The notes beneath the pieces were generated by a model. The model searched no databases. It was not told the DNA's origin and saw only the letters and a program-made list of their open reading frames with translations. A stretch of 64,000 nt of DNA from an uncultured Gemmiger sp. (GTDB lineage Bacteria; Bacillota; Clostridia; Oscillospirales; Ruminococcaceae), in the NCBI GenBank assembly GCA_944388175.1, contig CALXHR010000002.1:124001-188000 (forward strand), given 5' to 3'. A program made the translations under genes and the position numbers. Below, in pieces: positions 16,575 to 25,148 of the stretch (the stretch's first letter is position 1; each line of letters starts with the position of its first letter).

Positions 16575-16603
16575 AGTATAATTGCATAAATATGTAAAGT
16601 CAA
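16575..16603 (-). promoter_or_regulatory. Promoter of the amino acid ABC transporter operon
   Basis: On the minus strand: TTGACT, 17-base spacer, TATACT. The region is AT-rich and carries TGCATAAA twice on the plus strand (from 16584 and near 16605), a possible regulator site. Confidence 0.65.
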
Positions 16604-16774
16604 TGCATAAAACCAAAGTTTGGCGTTTTGCGCCCTTGCGGGCGGGGCGGCGGGCGTTTTTTGTGCAAAACAGCAGGGCGGCGGGCGTCCGGCGCGGGGC
16701 TTTGCCGCAGGCAGGCAGTGTACAGGGCGTATACGGCGCTGCATTTTTTGACGCATTGCAGCAAAAACTGCCCC

Positions 16775-16803
16775 TTGACTTCGCCTTGGGGGCGTGGTAT
16801 AAA
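16775..16803 (+). promoter_or_regulatory. thrS promoter
   Basis: TTGACT (16775-16780), 17-base spacer, TATAAA (16798-16803), directly upstream of the T-box leader. Confidence 0.7.
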
Positions 16804-16810
16804 TAAGGTA

Positions 16811-17093
16811 TCTTCATCCTGTTCAAAGCTGTGAGGCGGACAAACGGGGTGCGGACAGCGTACCCAGAGAGGGCCGCCGCGGGATGCTCCGCGCGCTGCA
16901 AGCGGCCTGCACGCCCGCCGCGCCTTTACCACCGCCGAGCGCGGGGGCGAACCCCCGCCGGGTACGGCCCGTTACCGCCGGTATGAGCGGCGCCGCGCGC
17001 CCCTTTTTATAAGGTGCGCGGCGCAATTTGGGTGGAACCGTGGAGCTGCATTGCTTCATCCCTGTTGGAACGACCGGGATGGAGCAATTTTTT
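16811..17093 (+). promoter_or_regulatory. T-box riboswitch leader of thrS
   Basis: The conserved T-box sequence AATTTGGGTGGAACCGTGG (17025-17043) matches the family consensus and is followed by a terminator hairpin (17050-17093: TTGCTTCATCCC / GGGATGGAGCAA, then TTTTTT). About 200 bases upstream hold several GC-rich stems, including CGCCGCGCGCCCC / GGTGCGCGGCG just before the T-box. Uncharged tRNA-Thr would be the ligand, inferred from the downstream gene; I did not fix the specifier codon. No coding gene lies between 16499 and 17115. Confidence 0.88.
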
Positions 17094-17115
17094 ATGTGTA
17101 TGGGAGGTTGCCAGC

Positions 17116-18906
17116 ATGAAGATCATTTACAAGGACGGCACGGTGGCGGAATGCCCGCAGGAGGAGGAACTGCACGTTCTGCGCCACACGGCCGCGCACA
17201 TTATGGCGCAGGCCATCAAGCGGCTGTACCCGCAGGCGGACTTTGCCTTTGGCCCCGCCACCGAGAACGGCTTTTACTACGACGTTGACCTGGGCGACAC
17301 CAAGCTGGGCGACGAGGACCTGGCCGCCATTGAGAAAGAGATGCGCAAAATCTGCAAAGAGAACCTGCCGGTCAAACCGTTTGTGCTGCCGCGCGACGAG
17401 GCCGTCAAGCTGATGGAGGAGCGCCAGGAGCATTACAAGATCGAGCACATGGCCGATTTGGCCGACGAGACCGAATTCAGCTTCTACCAGCAGGGCGAGT
17501 ATGTCGATATGTGCATCGGCCCCCACCTGACCTATACCAAGGCGCTGAAGGCGTTCAAGATCACCCAGCAGAGCGGCGCGTACTGGAAAAACGACAAAGA
17601 AAACAAGATGCTGACCCGCATCAACGGCGTGGCGTTCCGCAACCAGGAGGAACTGGACGCCTGGGAGAAGCAGCAGCAGGAAGCCCGCGAGCGCGACCAC
17701 CGCAAGATCGGCAGGGAGATGCACCTGTTCATGACCGACGACCTTGTAGGCCGCGGCCTGCCGATGTTCCTGCCCAACGGCTACACCGTATGGCAGCAGC
17801 TGGAGGAGTATATCAAGCAGAAAGAGCGCGACCGCGGCTACCTGCACGTCATGACGCCCTGCATTGGCACCGTGAACCTGTACAAGACCTCCGGCCATTG
17901 GGACCACTACCGCGAGAACATGTTCCCCGCCATGGAGATGGAGGGCGAGAGCTACGTGCTGCGGCCGATGAACTGCCCGCACCACATGATGATCTACGCC
18001 AACCAGCCGCACAGCTACCGCCAGCTGCCCATCCGCATCGGCGAGATCGCGCACGATTTCCGCTATGAGTCCAGCGGCACGCTGAAAGGCATCGAGCGCG
18101 GTCGGCATTTCTGCCAGAACGACGCCCACCTGTTTGTGACGCCGGAGCAGATCAAGCAGGAAGTCGCCGACGTCTGCGCGCTGATTTTTGATGTGTACAA
18201 GGATTTCCACATCACCGACTACCGCTGCGTGCTTTCGCTGCGCGACCCCGCCGACAAGAAAAAATACCACGACGACGACGCCATGTGGGACCATGCCGAG
18301 CAGGCGCTGCGCGAGGTGCTGACCGACCTGGGCATCAACTTTACCGAGGAGATCGGGGAAGCGGCGTTCTACGGCCCCAAGCTGGACGTCAACGTGCGCC
18401 CCGCCGTTGGCGCCGAGTACACGCTGTCCACCTGCCAGCTGGATTTCTGCCTGCCGGCCAAGTTCCACCTGACCTATGTGGACAAGGACGGCGCCGAAAA
18501 GACCCCCGTGGTGCTGCACCGCGCCATTTTGGGCTCGCTGGACCGCTTTATGGCCTACCTGATCGAGGAGACGAAGGGCCGTTTCCCCACCTGGCTGGCC
18601 CCGACGCAGGTCAAGGTGCTGCCCGTGAGCGAAAAGACGCTGGACTACGCGCGCGCCGTGACCGAGAAATTGCAGGCCGCCGGGCTGCGCGTCGTGCTGG
18701 ATGAAAGCAACGAGAAGATCGGTTACAAGATCCGCCTGGCCCAGCAGGAGGACCGCGCCCCCTATATGTTGGTGCTGGGCGCGAAGGAAGTTGAAGCCGG
18801 CAACATCAGCGTGCGCGACCGCAAGGGCGACACGACCGCCATGGACCTGGACGCGTTCCTGGCCAAAGTCAAAGCCGAGATCGCCGACCGCACCTACAAC
18901 GTGTAA
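17116..18906 (+). CDS. thrS: Threonine-tRNA ligase lacking most of the TGS domain
   Basis: Charges tRNA-Thr; 596 residues against about 640 for the Bacillus and E. coli enzymes. The shortfall is at the N-terminus: MKIIYKDGTVAE looks like the first TGS strand, and the sequence then jumps to LHVLRHTAAHIMAQA at residue 25, the start of the editing domain. Editing residues (HTAAH; MCIGPH) and the class II core (motif 2 FRYESSGTLKGIERGRHF; zinc ligand in NCPHHMM) are present, and the anticodon-binding domain is intact to the end. Start ATG at 17116 follows GGGAGG, right after the T-box terminator. Confidence 0.95.
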   Translation: MKIIYKDGTVAECPQEEELHVLRHTAAHIMAQAIKRLYPQADFAFGPATENGFYYDVDLGDTKLGDEDLAAIEKEMRKICKENLPVKPFVLPRDEAVKLMEERQEHYKIEHMADLADETEFSFYQQGEYVDMCIGPHLTYTKALKAFKITQQSGAYWKNDKENKMLTRINGVAFRNQEELDAWEKQQQEARERDHRKIGREMHLFMTDDLVGRGLPMFLPNGYTVWQQLEEYIKQKERDRGYLHVMTPCIGTVNLYKTSGHWDHYRENMFPAMEMEGESYVLRPMNCPHHMMIYANQPHSYRQLPIRIGEIAHDFRYESSGTLKGIERGRHFCQNDAHLFVTPEQIKQEVADVCALIFDVYKDFHITDYRCVLSLRDPADKKKYHDDDAMWDHAEQALREVLTDLGINFTEEIGEAAFYGPKLDVNVRPAVGAEYTLSTCQLDFCLPAKFHLTYVDKDGAEKTPVVLHRAILGSLDRFMAYLIEETKGRFPTWLAPTQVKVLPVSEKTLDYARAVTEKLQAAGLRVVLDESNEKIGYKIRLAQQEDRAPYMLVLGAKEVEAGNISVRDRKGDTTAMDLDAFLAKVKAEIADRTYNV

Positions 18907-19163
18907 ACGGATTCTGTGCCACCCGAGACAGGCCGCCGAAAAAGCGGTTTGTTCCCCCTCCTGTGGAGTTCTTGCCTTGCAGGGCAGGCGATTTCGCCCG
19001 CCGCATCTCTGCAAATCCAAAAAGCGGTTCGGCGGGCGTGAACGCCCGCCCTACAGTATAGCCATAAACGGCTGGCAAAGTGGAACAGGTAGTTTACCCA
19101 CACGCCGCAAGGCAGGCTGCCCAGCAGCCTGCCTTTTTCTTTTTGCCATACCGCCGCACCGTC
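18907..19163. other. Non-coding stretch after thrS with palindrome
   Basis: I see no gene here. It contains a perfect 20-base palindromic hairpin GGCGGGCGTGAACGCCCGCC at 19031-19050, two copies of AAAAAGCGGTT (from about 18937 and 19020), and the thrS terminator. It may be a dispersed intergenic repeat. Confidence 0.5.
19109..19140 (+). terminator. thrS terminator
   Basis: AAGGCAGGCTGC / AGCCTGCCTT hairpin followed by TTTTTCTTTTT. Confidence 0.75.
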
Positions 19164-19192
19164 TTGACAAGCGACGCGGCCTGTGCTATGCT
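19164..19192 (+). promoter_or_regulatory. pnuC promoter
   Basis: TTGACA (19164-19169), 17-base spacer, TATGCT (19187-19192). Transcription should start near 19199, leaving a leader of about 120 bases. Confidence 0.65.
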
Positions 19193-19198
19193 GTGCCA

Positions 19199-19302
19199 GT
19201 ACACAAAAAACCAAACAGCCTGCCACCGGGTAGGGGTATGCGTAACGCATCCGTCTGTGCATCGTTAGGTCTTGGAAGATGCACCCACGGGTGCATTTTT
19301 TT
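19199..19302 (+). promoter_or_regulatory. Structured leader with terminator upstream of pnuC (candidate riboswitch)
   Basis: The leader contains a hairpin ATGCGTAACGCAT, then a stem TGCATC (19258-19263) / GATGCA (19278-19283), then an intrinsic terminator ATGCACCC / GGGTGCAT (19279-19296) with a run of seven T. The bases ATGCA at 19279-19283 belong to both stems, so they exclude each other, as in a transcriptional riboswitch. I could not match it to a known class. Its place before a vitamin-type transporter fits metabolite sensing. Confidence 0.5.
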
Positions 19303-19320
19303 GCAGAAAAGAGGATGGCT

Positions 19321-20010
19321 ATGACCGCGAAACTCCGGTATTTCACCCGCGCAGAATGGACGCTGTGGGGCGCTTCGGTGCTGCTGATCGTGGGGTCGTT
19401 TGTGCTGTTCCACCAAAACGACTACCTGACGCTGACCGCGTCGCTGATCGGCGCGACGTCACTGATGCTCAACGCCAAGGGCAACCCCGTCGGCCAGGCG
19501 CTGACCATCGCGTTCAGCCTGCTGTACGGATATATCTCGCTGACCTGCGCGTACTACGGCGAGATGATTACCTACCTGGGCATGACGGCCCCGATGTCGG
19601 TGTTCGCCCTCGTCAGCTGGCTGCGCCACCCGTACGAAGCCGGCAAGGCCGAGGTGCGGGTCAACCGCATCTCCCGCCGGGAGGGGGCGTTCGCCGTGGC
19701 GTTGAGCCTGGCGGTGACTTTCGTGTTCTTTTTCATTTTGCGCGCGTTCCACACGGCCAACCTGCTGCCCAGCACGATCTCGGTGACGACGAGTTTTCTG
19801 GCCGTCTACCTGACGGCGCGGCGCAGCCCGCTGTTTGCGGTGGCGTATGCGGCCAACGACCTGGTGCTGATTGTGCTGTGGAGTTTGGCGGCACGGCAGG
19901 ATTTTTCCTACCTTTCGGTCGTGGTCTGCTTTGTGATGTTCTTTGCCAACGATCTCTACGGCTTTTACAACTGGTCGCGCATGCGGCGGCGGCAAAACAC
20001 CCCCGCATAA
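19321..20010 (+). CDS. pnuC: PnuC-like nicotinamide riboside transporter
   Basis: Integral membrane protein of 229 residues with about seven hydrophobic segments. Family hallmarks include LNAKGNPVGQALTIAFSLLY and the C-terminal FFANDLYGFYNW. PnuC proteins carry nicotinamide riboside, and relatives carry thiamine or riboflavin, by facilitated diffusion coupled to phosphorylation inside the cell. ATG at 19321 lies 6 bases after GAGG; the ATG six bases earlier is too close. It sits behind a terminator-containing leader. The exact vitamin is not certain. Confidence 0.82.
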   Translation: MTAKLRYFTRAEWTLWGASVLLIVGSFVLFHQNDYLTLTASLIGATSLMLNAKGNPVGQALTIAFSLLYGYISLTCAYYGEMITYLGMTAPMSVFALVSWLRHPYEAGKAEVRVNRISRREGAFAVALSLAVTFVFFFILRAFHTANLLPSTISVTTSFLAVYLTARRSPLFAVAYAANDLVLIVLWSLAARQDFSYLSVVVCFVMFFANDLYGFYNWSRMRRRQNTPA

Positions 20011-20022
20011 ACCGCACCGCCT

Positions 20023-20058
20023 GCCCCTGCCCCACACCGGGCGGGGGCGTTTTGTTTG
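20023..20058 (+). terminator. pnuC terminator
   Basis: GCCCCTGCCC / GGGCGGGGGC hairpin followed by GTTTTGTTT. Confidence 0.7.
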
Positions 20059-20096
20059 GGCGGCGGATTTTTTCCCGGCCGGGGCGCGCTGGCGCA

Positions 20097-20125
20097 TTGC
20101 ACAGCCGCGGCGGGTATGGTATACT
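20097..20125 (+). promoter_or_regulatory. Promoter of the DUF1846 gene
   Basis: TTGCAC, 17-base spacer, TATACT inside the recurrent ATGGTATACT. Confidence 0.6.
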
Positions 20126-20174
20126 GTATTTGTATGTTTTTGTTTGCGTTGCATAGAGAGGACAGGGACAGGCT

Positions 20175-21674
20175 ATGAATCTGGGATTTGACAACGACAA
20201 GTATCTGGCGATGCAATCGGCCCATATCCGGGAGCGGATCGCCCAGTTTGACAACAAACTGTACATGGAGTTTGGCGGCAAACTGTTTGACGACTACCAC
20301 GCCTCGCGCGTGCTGCCGGGCTTCCAGCCCGACTCCAAGCTGCAGATGCTGCTGCAGCTGAAAGACCAGGCCGAGATCGTCATTGCCATCAACGCCGAGG
20401 ATATCGTCAGCAGCAAGCTGCGCGGCGACTACGGCATCCCCTACGACATGGACGTGCTGCGGCTGATCGACGCGTTCCAGGGCATGGGGCTGTTTGTGGG
20501 CAGCGTCTGCGTGACGATGTACACCGCCGCGCCGGAGGTTGAAGCGTTTGAGGAGCGCCTGCAGACGCTGGGCATCCGCACTTTCCGCCATTACCAAATC
20601 GCCGGGTACCCCAACGACGTGGCGCACATCGTCAGCGACGAGGGGTACGGCAAAAACGATTACATCGAGACGCAGCGCCCGCTCGTCGTCGTGACGGCGC
20701 CGGGCCCCGGTAGCGGCAAGATGGCGGTCTGCCTTTCGCAGCTGTACCATGAGCACAAGCGCGGCGTCAAAGCCGGCTACGCCAAGTTTGAGACCTTCCC
20801 CATCTGGAACCTGCCGCTCAAGCACCCGGTCAACCTCGCGTACGAAGCGGCGACCGCCGACCTCAACGACGTCAACATGATTGACCCCTTCCACCTGGAA
20901 GCCTACGGCAAGACGGCGGTCAACTATAACCGCGATATCGAGATTTTCCCCGTATTGCAGGCGATACTGGAACAGATTGCCGGCAAGAGCCTGTACCGCA
21001 GCCCCACCGACATGGGCGTGAACATGGCGGGCAACTGCATCATCGACGACGAGGTCTGCTGCGAAGCTTCCCGCAACGAGATCGTGCGCCGGTACCTGAA
21101 ATGCCTGTGCGAGCAGAAAATCAGCGGCAATGTGAAAGAAAAGGAAGCCGAGCGCTTCAAGCTGGAACTGCTGATGAACCAGGCCGGCCTGGCTGTGGGC
21201 AGCCGCGCGGTGGAGCAGCGGGCCCACGCCCGGTCCGAGCAGACCGGCGGCCTGCCGGCGGCGGCCATCGAGCTGCCGGACGGCACCATCGTGACCGGCA
21301 AGACCGGCCCGCTGCTGGGTGCGGCGTCGTCGGCGCTGCTCAACGCCATCAAGCGGCTGGCCGGCATCGGCCAGGAAGTCGAGCTCGTCTCGGCCCGGGC
21401 CATTGAGCCGATCCAGACGCTTAAAACCAACTACCTGGGCAGCCGCAACCCGCGCCTGCACACCGACGAAATCCTCATCGCGCTGTCGAGTTCGGTTTCG
21501 GAGAATGAGTTTGCCGCCGCCGCACTGGAACAGCTGCCCAAGCTGAAAGGCTGCGACGTGCATTCGACGGTGATCCTCTCCAGCGTGGACAGCGACACGC
21601 TGAAAAAGCTGGGGCTGTACCTGACCTGCGACCCCGTCTATGAGGAAGAGGACCGCATGTACCATAAAATGTAA
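20175..21674 (+). CDS. DUF1846 family protein
   Basis: Conserved Firmicute protein of 499 residues, cytosolic, with no assigned reaction. The N-terminus GFDNDKYLAMQSAHIRERI is diagnostic of the family. A glycine-rich loop TAPGPGSGKMAVCLSQLYHEH near residue 180 resembles a nucleotide-binding P-loop. The remainder is alpha/beta with the conserved segment SPTDMGVNMAGNCIIDDE. ATG at 20175 follows GGACAGG. It stands alone between a promoter and a terminator. Annotation as a nucleoside or cofactor enzyme would be guesswork. Confidence 0.9.
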   Translation: MNLGFDNDKYLAMQSAHIRERIAQFDNKLYMEFGGKLFDDYHASRVLPGFQPDSKLQMLLQLKDQAEIVIAINAEDIVSSKLRGDYGIPYDMDVLRLIDAFQGMGLFVGSVCVTMYTAAPEVEAFEERLQTLGIRTFRHYQIAGYPNDVAHIVSDEGYGKNDYIETQRPLVVVTAPGPGSGKMAVCLSQLYHEHKRGVKAGYAKFETFPIWNLPLKHPVNLAYEAATADLNDVNMIDPFHLEAYGKTAVNYNRDIEIFPVLQAILEQIAGKSLYRSPTDMGVNMAGNCIIDDEVCCEASRNEIVRRYLKCLCEQKISGNVKEKEAERFKLELLMNQAGLAVGSRAVEQRAHARSEQTGGLPAAAIELPDGTIVTGKTGPLLGAASSALLNAIKRLAGIGQEVELVSARAIEPIQTLKTNYLGSRNPRLHTDEILIALSSSVSENEFAAAALEQLPKLKGCDVHSTVILSSVDSDTLKKLGLYLTCDPVYEEEDRMYHKM

Positions 21675-21680
21675 CCGAAA

Positions 21681-21715
21681 AAGCCGCGGGACGTCCCTGG
21701 GACGCCCCGCGGCTT
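21681..21715. terminator. Terminator between DUF1846 and YbaK genes
   Basis: AAGCCGCGGG(ACGTCCC) / (GGGACG)CCCCGCGGCTT hairpin between two convergent genes. Confidence 0.65.
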
Positions 21716-21732
21716 CTGGTTTACCGTTTCGT

Positions 21733-22206
21733 TCAGCCCTGCCAGGCTTTGCAGACATCGACCCACTGTTTGCAGCCGGAATACTGTTCCAGCTCGGGGA
21801 TCGTCAGTTCAATGGCGCTGTTGGCGCTGCCGCAGGCGGGGAACACCGTCTCAAACCGGCGCAGCGAAACGTCGAGGTAGACCGCCACGCCGGGGTTGAC
21901 GGCAAACGGGCAGACGCCGCCCACCGCATGGCCGACGAGCGTCTGCGCCTGTTCCGGCGTGAGCATTTTGGCCTTTGTGCCAAACTGCGCCTTGTATTTG
22001 GGGTTATCGATCTTGGCGTCGCCCGCCGCCACAATCAGCACCGGGGTCTCGCCCACCAGAAACGACAGCGTTTTGGCGATGCGGCAGGGTTCGCATTGCA
22101 GCGCTGCGGCAGCCAGTTCCACCGTCGCGCTGGAGACCGGGAATTCCTGCACACGGTCCTGCAGGCCGTAACGGGCAAAATAATCCTTGACTTTTTCGAT
22201 CGACAT
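21733..22206 (-). CDS. YbaK/EbsC-type aminoacyl-tRNA deacylase
   Basis: Trans-editing deacylase family of 157 residues that hydrolyses misacylated tRNA (Cys- or Ala-tRNA-Pro in characterised members). Visible family features are RIAKTLSFLVG with the catalytic-region Lys, KAKMLTPEQAQTLVGHAVGG, PFAV and the late FPACGSANSAIELT. The start at 22206 follows AAAGGACG. It lies downstream of nnrD on the same strand, with about 40 bases between. Confidence 0.9.
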   Translation of the reverse strand: MSIEKVKDYFARYGLQDRVQEFPVSSATVELAAAALQCEPCRIAKTLSFLVGETPVLIVAAGDAKIDNPKYKAQFGTKAKMLTPEQAQTLVGHAVGGVCPFAVNPGVAVYLDVSLRRFETVFPACGSANSAIELTIPELEQYSGCKQWVDVCKAWQG

Positions 22207-22248
22207 AGGGGTGTTTCGTCCTTTCTGCGCCGCCTGGCGGCGTTTGTT

Positions 22249-23133
22249 TTAGGCTTCCAGTTCCACCAGCAGCGCGCCCAGGTCCTCAAACAGGTCCTGC
22301 GGCAGCATGGCGGTTTTGCTGCGGCGCTTGGCACAGCGGTCCGCCGCCGCGCCGTGCAGCCACACAGCGGTCATGGCGGCGTCCAAGGCCGTGCGCCCCT
22401 GCTGCCAGCCGGCGGCCAGCAGGCCCGCCAGCAGCCCGGCCAGCACGTCGCCGCTGCCTCCGCGCGCCAGCCCGGCGTTGCCGGTGGTGTTGCGCCACAC
22501 CGGCCCGCCGGGGGCCGCCACCAGCGTTTCGTGGCCTTTCAGTACCACCACGCATTCGTATTCATCGGCCAGCTGCTGCGCGGCCGCCTCGCGGTCCGCC
22601 TGGACCTCGGCCGGCGTTTTATGCAGCAGGCGCGCGGCCTCGCCGGGGTGCGGCGTCAGCACGGTATGTTCGGGCAGTTCGCCCCGCAGCGACCCGTCCG
22701 CCAGCGCGTTGAGCGCGTCGGCGTCCAGCACGGCGGCCGCCCAGGGGGGCCGCTTGCCCAGCAGCCCACTGCAGACCGCGCCGGCGTTTTCGCCAAGGCC
22801 GGGGCCGGCCAACAGCACGGTCTGCCGCTCGGCAAACCAGGCGCGCAGGGCGGCCGTATCCTGCGGGCGGATGCCGCCGGACGCATCGGTGCGGCAGCCG
22901 CAGATGCAGCATTCCGGCGTGCGGGTCAGCGCCAGCTGCACCACCGGCTCAATGCTGGCCAGGTAGACCAGCCCCGCGCCGCCGCGCAGCGCGCCCTCGG
23001 TACAAAGCAGCGCGGCCCCGCGGTAGGCCAGACTGCCGGCCACCGCCAGCACGCTGCCGTAACTTCCTTTGTTGGTGTTAGCCGCACGCCGGGGCAACTG
23101 CCCGCGCACGACGTCCCGTGTGATCTGTTGCAT
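22249..23133 (-). CDS. nnrD: ADP/ATP-dependent NAD(P)H-hydrate dehydratase
   Basis: Repairs hydrated NAD(P)H; ribokinase-like fold, 294 residues. Signatures: NKGSYGSVLAVAGS near the N-terminus, LTPHPGEAARLL, VVLKGHETLVA and the catalytic GLARGGSGDVLAGLLAGLL. The protein is the dehydratase half only; the epimerase domain that is often fused N-terminally is absent. The start at 23133 follows GGGGGGAAG. It is divergent from the Sir2 gene, an NAD-related neighbour, though a functional link is not shown. Confidence 0.92.
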   Translation of the reverse strand: MQQITRDVVRGQLPRRAANTNKGSYGSVLAVAGSLAYRGAALLCTEGALRGGAGLVYLASIEPVVQLALTRTPECCICGCRTDASGGIRPQDTAALRAWFAERQTVLLAGPGLGENAGAVCSGLLGKRPPWAAAVLDADALNALADGSLRGELPEHTVLTPHPGEAARLLHKTPAEVQADREAAAQQLADEYECVVVLKGHETLVAAPGGPVWRNTTGNAGLARGGSGDVLAGLLAGLLAAGWQQGRTALDAAMTAVWLHGAAADRCAKRRSKTAMLPQDLFEDLGALLVELEA

Positions 23134-23229
23134 CTTGCTTCCCCCCAAAAAGAGAATTATAATAAAGGTAAATTGTGGGCTTTGCCCTATTATACCTGAT
23201 TCAGCCCAAAAACGAAAGGGGAAGTTTGT

Positions 23230-23976
23230 ATGGTACCGGCTTTGGAAACGATCCTGGCTAAAACGAAGTCCCTGGTGTTTTTTGGCGGCGCAGGCGTCTC
23301 GACCGAGAGCGGCATCCCGGATTTCCGCTCGGTCGACGGGCTGTACCACCAAAAGTTCCGCTACCCGCCCGAGGTCATGCTCTCGCACAGCTTTTACGAG
23401 AGCCACACCGCCGAATTTTTTGACTTTTACCGCAAAAAGCTCATTGTGCACGGGGCCAAACCCAACGCCGCCCACCTGCGGCTGGCCAAGTTGGAACAAC
23501 AGGGCGTGTGCAAGGCCGTGGTGACGCAGAACATTGACGGGCTGCACCAGGCCGCCGGCAGCCGCACCGTGTACGAACTGCACGGCTCAACGCTGCGCAA
23601 CTACTGCACGCGCTGCGGCAAATTTTACCCCGTGGAGTTCATTGAACAGGCCGGCGGCCAGGGCGACGGCATCCCCCGCTGCACCGCGTGCGGCGGCGTC
23701 GTCAAACCCGACGTTGTGCTGTATGAGGAGGGCCTGGACGAACAGACGATGGAAAACGCCGTGCGCGCCATTGCGGCCGCCGACACGTTGATTGTGGGCG
23801 GCACCAGCCTGGCCGTCTACCCGGCCGCCGGGCTGCTGCGGTATTTCCGCGGCGACGAGCTGGTCGTCATCAACAAACAGCCCACGCCCGCCGACGGTAT
23901 GGCCACGCTGGTGGTCAACCTGCCCATCGGCCAGGCATTGGCCGAGGAACCCGGCACCGCCCGCGTGGACCCTTAA
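23230..23976 (+). CDS. NAD-dependent protein deacylase (sirtuin, Sir2/CobB)
   Basis: The 248-residue sirtuin removes acetyl or other acyl groups from lysines using NAD. Motifs are complete: GGAGVSTESGIPDFR, QNIDGLHQAAGS with the catalytic His in ELHGS, zinc cysteines in CTRCGKF and CTACGG, and late VGGTSLAVYPAAG. The N-terminus MVPALETILAKTKSLVFFGG is typical of the Firmicute class. ATG at 23230 follows AAGGGGAAG. Single gene, with a promoter overlapping the start of the divergent nnrD. Confidence 0.94.
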   Translation: MVPALETILAKTKSLVFFGGAGVSTESGIPDFRSVDGLYHQKFRYPPEVMLSHSFYESHTAEFFDFYRKKLIVHGAKPNAAHLRLAKLEQQGVCKAVVTQNIDGLHQAAGSRTVYELHGSTLRNYCTRCGKFYPVEFIEQAGGQGDGIPRCTACGGVVKPDVVLYEEGLDEQTMENAVRAIAAADTLIVGGTSLAVYPAAGLLRYFRGDELVVINKQPTPADGMATLVVNLPIGQALAEEPGTARVDP

Positions 23977-24062
23977 AAAACAAAGCCGCAAAACTTCCGG
24001 CGGTGCTGCGCAGTTCTTGCAGAACCCTTGTTTTCTAACGGCACGCGCGCCGAAAGCTGTAA

Positions 24063-24076
24063 ATTTTGTACAAAAT
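24063..24076. promoter_or_regulatory. 14-base palindrome upstream of a HAD gene
   Basis: ATTTTGTACAAAAT is a perfect palindrome about 45 bases upstream of a promoter-like TTGCCA / TATGAT pair (24103-24129 region). Possible operator; no regulator is adjacent. Confidence 0.3.
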
Positions 24077-24174
24077 GTGCAAAAAATTCAAAAAAAGCAT
24101 TGCCAAACGCCATCCCCTTTTGCTATGATAGATTTGTAAGAAACTGACAACGGCCGGCATTGGGGGTAGGGCAC

Positions 24175-25017
24175 ATGGCAAACGCTTTGACCGATTTTAC
24201 CAAGCGTCGTGAATTTCTGGTCTGCATGGATTCCGACGGCTGCGTGATGGACACCGTACGCATCAAGCACACCACCGTCATGTGCCCGGAGCTGGTGCGC
24301 GTGTTTGCGCTGGAAGAATACGCCGACTTTCTTGCCGCCGCGTGGGAGGAGATCAACCTCCACACCCTGACGCGCGGCATCTCCCGCTTTGAGAGCGTTG
24401 TGCTGGTGTTCGACCGCCTGCGCAACCGCGGCATCGAGGTGCCGGGCAGCGAGGATATCGCCAACTGGGTGCGCACGGCCGGCGAACTTTCGGCTGCCAG
24501 CTTGCAGCACGAGATCAAGCAGACCGGCAGCCTGGCGCTGCGCAAATTGCTGGAGTGGAGCAACGCCTGCAACCGGCGCATCCAGGCGCTGGAACCGACG
24601 TTTGAGCCGTTCCCCGGCGTGCGCGAGAGTCTGCGCCAGCTGCACGCCGTGGCCGACCTGGCCGTCGTGAGCGCCGCCAACGAGAGCGCCATTGCCAGCG
24701 AGTGGAAGCGTTACGGCCTGGCCCAGCACGCCGATATCATCTTTGGGCAGGAGGTCGGCAGCAAGGCGAACTCCATCGCCACCATGCTGGCCTGCGGGTA
24801 CGAGAGCCGCAAAGTCATGATGGTGGGCGACGCGATGGGCGACGCCCAGGCCGCCGCCGCCAACGGCGTGGCGTTTGTGCCCATTTTGCCCGGCCGCGAA
24901 GCCGAGAGCTGGCGCCGTTTGCAGGAGGAAGCGCTGCCCAAGCTGCTGCACGGCACCTTTAACCCCGAATACCAGGCCGAACTGTTGGCTGCGCTGCGCA
25001 GCGCGCTGCACGGCTGA
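24175..25017 (+). CDS. HAD-like hydrolase
   Basis: The 280-residue HAD superfamily protein resembles phosphoglycolate-phosphatase-type enzymes. Motif I is MDSDGCVMDT (nucleophile Asp19 by position), followed by a large helical cap to about 140; motif II is VVSAANESA, motif III has a Lys in GSKANSI, and motif IV is MMVGDAMGDAQAA. The substrate is unknown. ATG at 24175 follows GGGGGTAGGG. A terminator (25052-25076) separates it from the aromatic operon. Confidence 0.85.
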   Translation: MANALTDFTKRREFLVCMDSDGCVMDTVRIKHTTVMCPELVRVFALEEYADFLAAAWEEINLHTLTRGISRFESVVLVFDRLRNRGIEVPGSEDIANWVRTAGELSAASLQHEIKQTGSLALRKLLEWSNACNRRIQALEPTFEPFPGVRESLRQLHAVADLAVVSAANESAIASEWKRYGLAQHADIIFGQEVGSKANSIATMLACGYESRKVMMVGDAMGDAQAAAANGVAFVPILPGREAESWRRLQEEALPKLLHGTFNPEYQAELLAALRSALHG

Positions 25018-25051
25018 CAGCCCCGGCCCGCAAAAAGCCCGAAAATTTCCT

Positions 25052-25076
25052 GCCGCCGCGCTTGTGGCGGCTTTTT
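25052..25076 (+). terminator. Terminator before the aromatic operon
   Basis: GCCGCC / GGCGGC hairpin followed by TTTTTC. It overlaps the -35 region of the pheA promoter. Confidence 0.65.
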
Positions 25077-25090
25077 CTTTATGGTATACT
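25063..25090 (+). promoter_or_regulatory. Promoter of the aromatic amino acid operon
   Basis: TATACT in ATGGTATACT (25081-25090), with TTGTGG 17 bases upstream at 25063. I see no T-box or attenuator peptide in the short leader. Confidence 0.5.
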
Positions 25091-25148
25091 AACTTTGTAT
25101 AGGTAGAAATTTAACTTTGTTGCCAAAAGAGAGAAAGGGTTGCCGGAT

